From: an uncultured Prevotella sp.
GTDB taxonomy: Bacteria; Bacteroidota; Bacteroidia; Bacteroidales; Bacteroidaceae
Reading direction: 5' to 3'
NCBI GenBank assembly: GCA_900554545.1
Contig: USHW01000003.1
Location: 1-64,000 of the forward strand
Length of the DNA stretch: 64,000 nucleotides
Shown: piece after piece, positions 62,358 to 64,000 of the stretch
Layout of the letters: each line of letters begins with the position of its first letter
Numbering within the stretch: position 1 is the first letter of the stretch
Position numbers and translations under genes: made by a program
Notes under the pieces: generated by a model
Seen by the model: the letters and a program-made list of their open reading frames with translations, nothing else
Told to the model about the DNA's origin: nothing
The model's database searches: none

Positions 62358-64000
62358 TATGAATTAGCAAGACGGACTCCTATTTCAAATCCGTTTCTGA
62401 CGTCATTCTTTATGTGCTCTTTTCCCATATAAGTTTGCCAAGCATTCAAACCTGTCCAGTCTGGCCAAATAATCGTCATAATACCTGCTATTTGATTTGC
62501 ATAATATCGAATATCGTCTTTGATTTCTTCTGATATCGAACAACGTTCTATTCGATATGGCAGGTTATTCATCCACTCCTCTAACTTGACACGCGCTTCT
62601 TTACTTACACCCTTATTCAATAAGATATCCCTTACAATATGGAGATATGTATGAGTATCCTCATCAAAGACATAAGACACCTTACTTATTATGTCTTTAA
62701 TTATGGTTTGGTTAACTTTTGCACCTTGCTTGTTAGCCGTATAGACCAAAGCCTGGCCAGCATCACGGACTAATGAACTAGATTCTGAGAATATGGCTTT
62801 ATTCACGTAACTTTTGATAGTAGTCTTATTCCATATGCCCCAATAAGCCAGGTGAGTCATAATTGTTAATACTGGATAACCGTGTTTACGGTATCGTTCA
62901 ATTACGTTTTTAAAAGACTGCCACACGTCATTTTCTTTCGACGGAAGACCCTCTATTTGGCTATAATAGTTCAGATAGGAGAAAATTCTCTCTACATGAG
63001 AGCGAAAGCCACCAAAGAAACTGTCAGAATCATCCTTTTTGAAGACATCTTCATTTTCTGTAAGAATTCTTATTACTTTGTTCAAGAATAGCGAGTGTTG
63101 TTCCTCTGTAAAACGAGAAAAGCCAATCTGAAGACGGAATAATTTATTCGAGATTCTATCTATGAAGGCAGAAGAGTTCTCATTTGTGAAGTCTGTATCC
63201 AAGAACGAATTTAACTCAGAAGCCGCTATGGAACTCATCGTATTTTCCTCTGCTGGAAACTCATAAAAAGATTCTAATTTGTCATCAGATAAAGGCGGTA
63301 TTGTTCTCCATACATTAATGCACGTATCTAAAACAGAAGAAGTTAAATCATCTTTCTTTGTCCGTTTTAAAATTCTGAGTCTTTTGTAAGCTGCTTGTTG
63401 CTCTTTAATTACATCAGACGATAAACCTGTCATGGCGATGTTACCAGCCTCTATAGAATAATCAATTTCATCTTTCAACAAATTGGGCATTTTAAAATCT
63501 TCTTCTCTAACGCCTGATTGCAAAATTGGTTGTTCCAAAGCTTTTTTCTGGCAGCGTTTCAACGATTCTCCAGACAAATTGTCGTATAAAGTTTGGACTT
63601 GTTTTCCATCATACTTTCGTGAATGTTGACGATATACGATACAAAGCGCATTAAATACACGTTCCATTCTTTCCTGCGTAAGCAAAACTGAAAGTTTTAC
63701 CAGTATGGGCAACAGACAAGTCAAAACTCGTTTCTGTAGGATTCTTCCTGCATACCGGTCAAGACCTATTTCGCAAGATGCAATCGACTTGTCAAAAAAC
63801 GCACAAGCATCTTCTCGCCTAATATGCAATAATGTTTCACGGTTTAATGCATTTATAGTTTTTGTCTCACAACATCTAACGATCCATTGTAGTGCATACT
63901 TCGGATAATAACGCATTAATCGCTCTATCATAAAAGTCTTAGTCTCAACTTCCGAAGAAAAACCTACAGGCATACCAAATGGGAATCCTAACTTTTCATA
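62357..64000 (-). CDS. Large helical protein of an AT-rich island (N-terminus outside the window)
   Basis: The frame is open to the window edge: upstream of ATG 63973 it reads 'YEKLGFPFG' without a stop, so the gene is partial and begins beyond 64000. The visible 547 residues are almost entirely alpha-helical and HEAT/ARM-like ('RVLTCLLPILVKLSVLLTQERMERVFNAL', 'HVERIFSYLNYYSQIEGL', 'GYPVLTIMTHLAYWGIWNKTTIKSYVNKAIF'). No catalytic motif is visible. Similar helical C-terminal halves follow sensor or SIR2/ATPase domains in several anti-phage proteins, but the missing N-terminus is needed to say so. It shares AT-rich codon use and a one-base overlap with the nuclease-like gene. Confidence 0.7.
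   Translation of the reverse strand, partial: YEKLGFPFGMPVGFSSEVETKTFMIERLMRYYPKYALQWIVRCCETKTINALNRETLLHIRREDACAFFDKSIASCEIGLDRYAGRILQKRVLTCLLPILVKLSVLLTQERMERVFNALCIVYRQHSRKYDGKQVQTLYDNLSGESLKRCQKKALEQPILQSGVREEDFKMPNLLKDEIDYSIEAGNIAMTGLSSDVIKEQQAAYKRLRILKRTKKDDLTSSVLDTCINVWRTIPPLSDDKLESFYEFPAEENTMSSIAASELNSFLDTDFTNENSSAFIDRISNKLFRLQIGFSRFTEEQHSLFLNKVIRILTENEDVFKKDDSDSFFGGFRSHVERIFSYLNYYSQIEGLPSKENDVWQSFKNVIERYRKHGYPVLTIMTHLAYWGIWNKTTIKSYVNKAIFSESSSLVRDAGQALVYTANKQGAKVNQTIIKDIISKVSYVFDEDTHTYLHIVRDILLNKGVSKEARVKLEEWMNNLPYRIERCSISEEIKDDIRYYANQIAGIMTIIWPDWTGLNAWQTYMGKEHIKNDVRNGFEIGVRLANS

Overview
The window reads as a chromosome segment of a Bacteroidales bacterium, most likely Prevotellaceae. 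Reasons: promoters have the Bacteroidetes form (TTG about 20 nt upstream of TAnnTTTG); Shine-Dalgarno sites are mostly absent; exported proteins are mainly lipoproteins and OmpA-like or porin-like barrels; and one protein ends in a sorting-like 'PGVYIVNGRK' tail. Most of the window looks moderately GC-rich by eye. The last 3.6 kb, from about 60.4 kb, is clearly AT-rich and looks acquired.

Layout. 0-9.7 kb: a tRNA-Val, an AraC regulator beside a Tat-exported aldo/keto reductase, then housekeeping genes (purB, an RluB-type pseudouridine synthase, asnS, guaD) and a 2-hydroxyacid dehydrogenase. 9.8-16.6 kb: a large coiled-coil surface lipoprotein, a small lipoprotein, an OmpA-family protein and a tyrosine recombinase. 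Upstream of the big lipoprotein, a 142-bp segment carrying a canonical promoter lies between two perfect 20-bp inverted repeats. The promoter now points away from the lipoprotein and straight into an intrinsic terminator. This looks like a phase-variable ON/OFF switch, drawn here in the OFF state. 16.7-43 kb: S1-domain protein, LolD-type ABC ATPase, CPA2 antiporter, asd, a LytS/LytTR-like two-component pair, a porin-like protein, nitroreductase, nhaA with a long leader, fumarase, M16 protease, a DUF4954-type protein, hflX, a DUF3667-type membrane protein and clpB. 43-46 kb: a four-gene operon behind a strongly folded 122-nt leader element.

46-60 kb is a redox island on the minus strand: a YqhD-like alcohol dehydrogenase, two flavodoxins, a DUF362-like protein, four aldo/keto reductases, a Tat-exported flavodoxin/ferredoxin protein, two lipoprotein alpha/beta hydrolases and a BASS-family transporter. 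A divergent AraC regulator sits at its end. Four promoters in the island carry the same operator of about 33 bp, CCATACACGGATTAC followed by GAACGTAGTACC, always exactly 20 nt upstream of the -7 box. This is a single regulon, analogous to but much larger than the E. coli YqhC-yqhD-dkgA system.

60.6-64 kb: two translationally coupled AT-rich genes, a helical protein that runs off the window edge and a protein with a PD-(D/E)XK nuclease motif. They look like part of an uncharacterised defence-type locus. The nuclease gene may carry a 3'-end frameshift.

Intergenic DNA is packed with interspersed repeats. There are thirteen modular elements of about 90-160 bp built from AAAAGGCC..CTTTT quasi-palindromes, most with a CGTTGA..TCAACGG palindrome at one or both ends. 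Several other families occur as inverted arm pairs around a spacer. Some of these overlap coding sequence and form the tail of LolD and part of the DUF4954-type protein.
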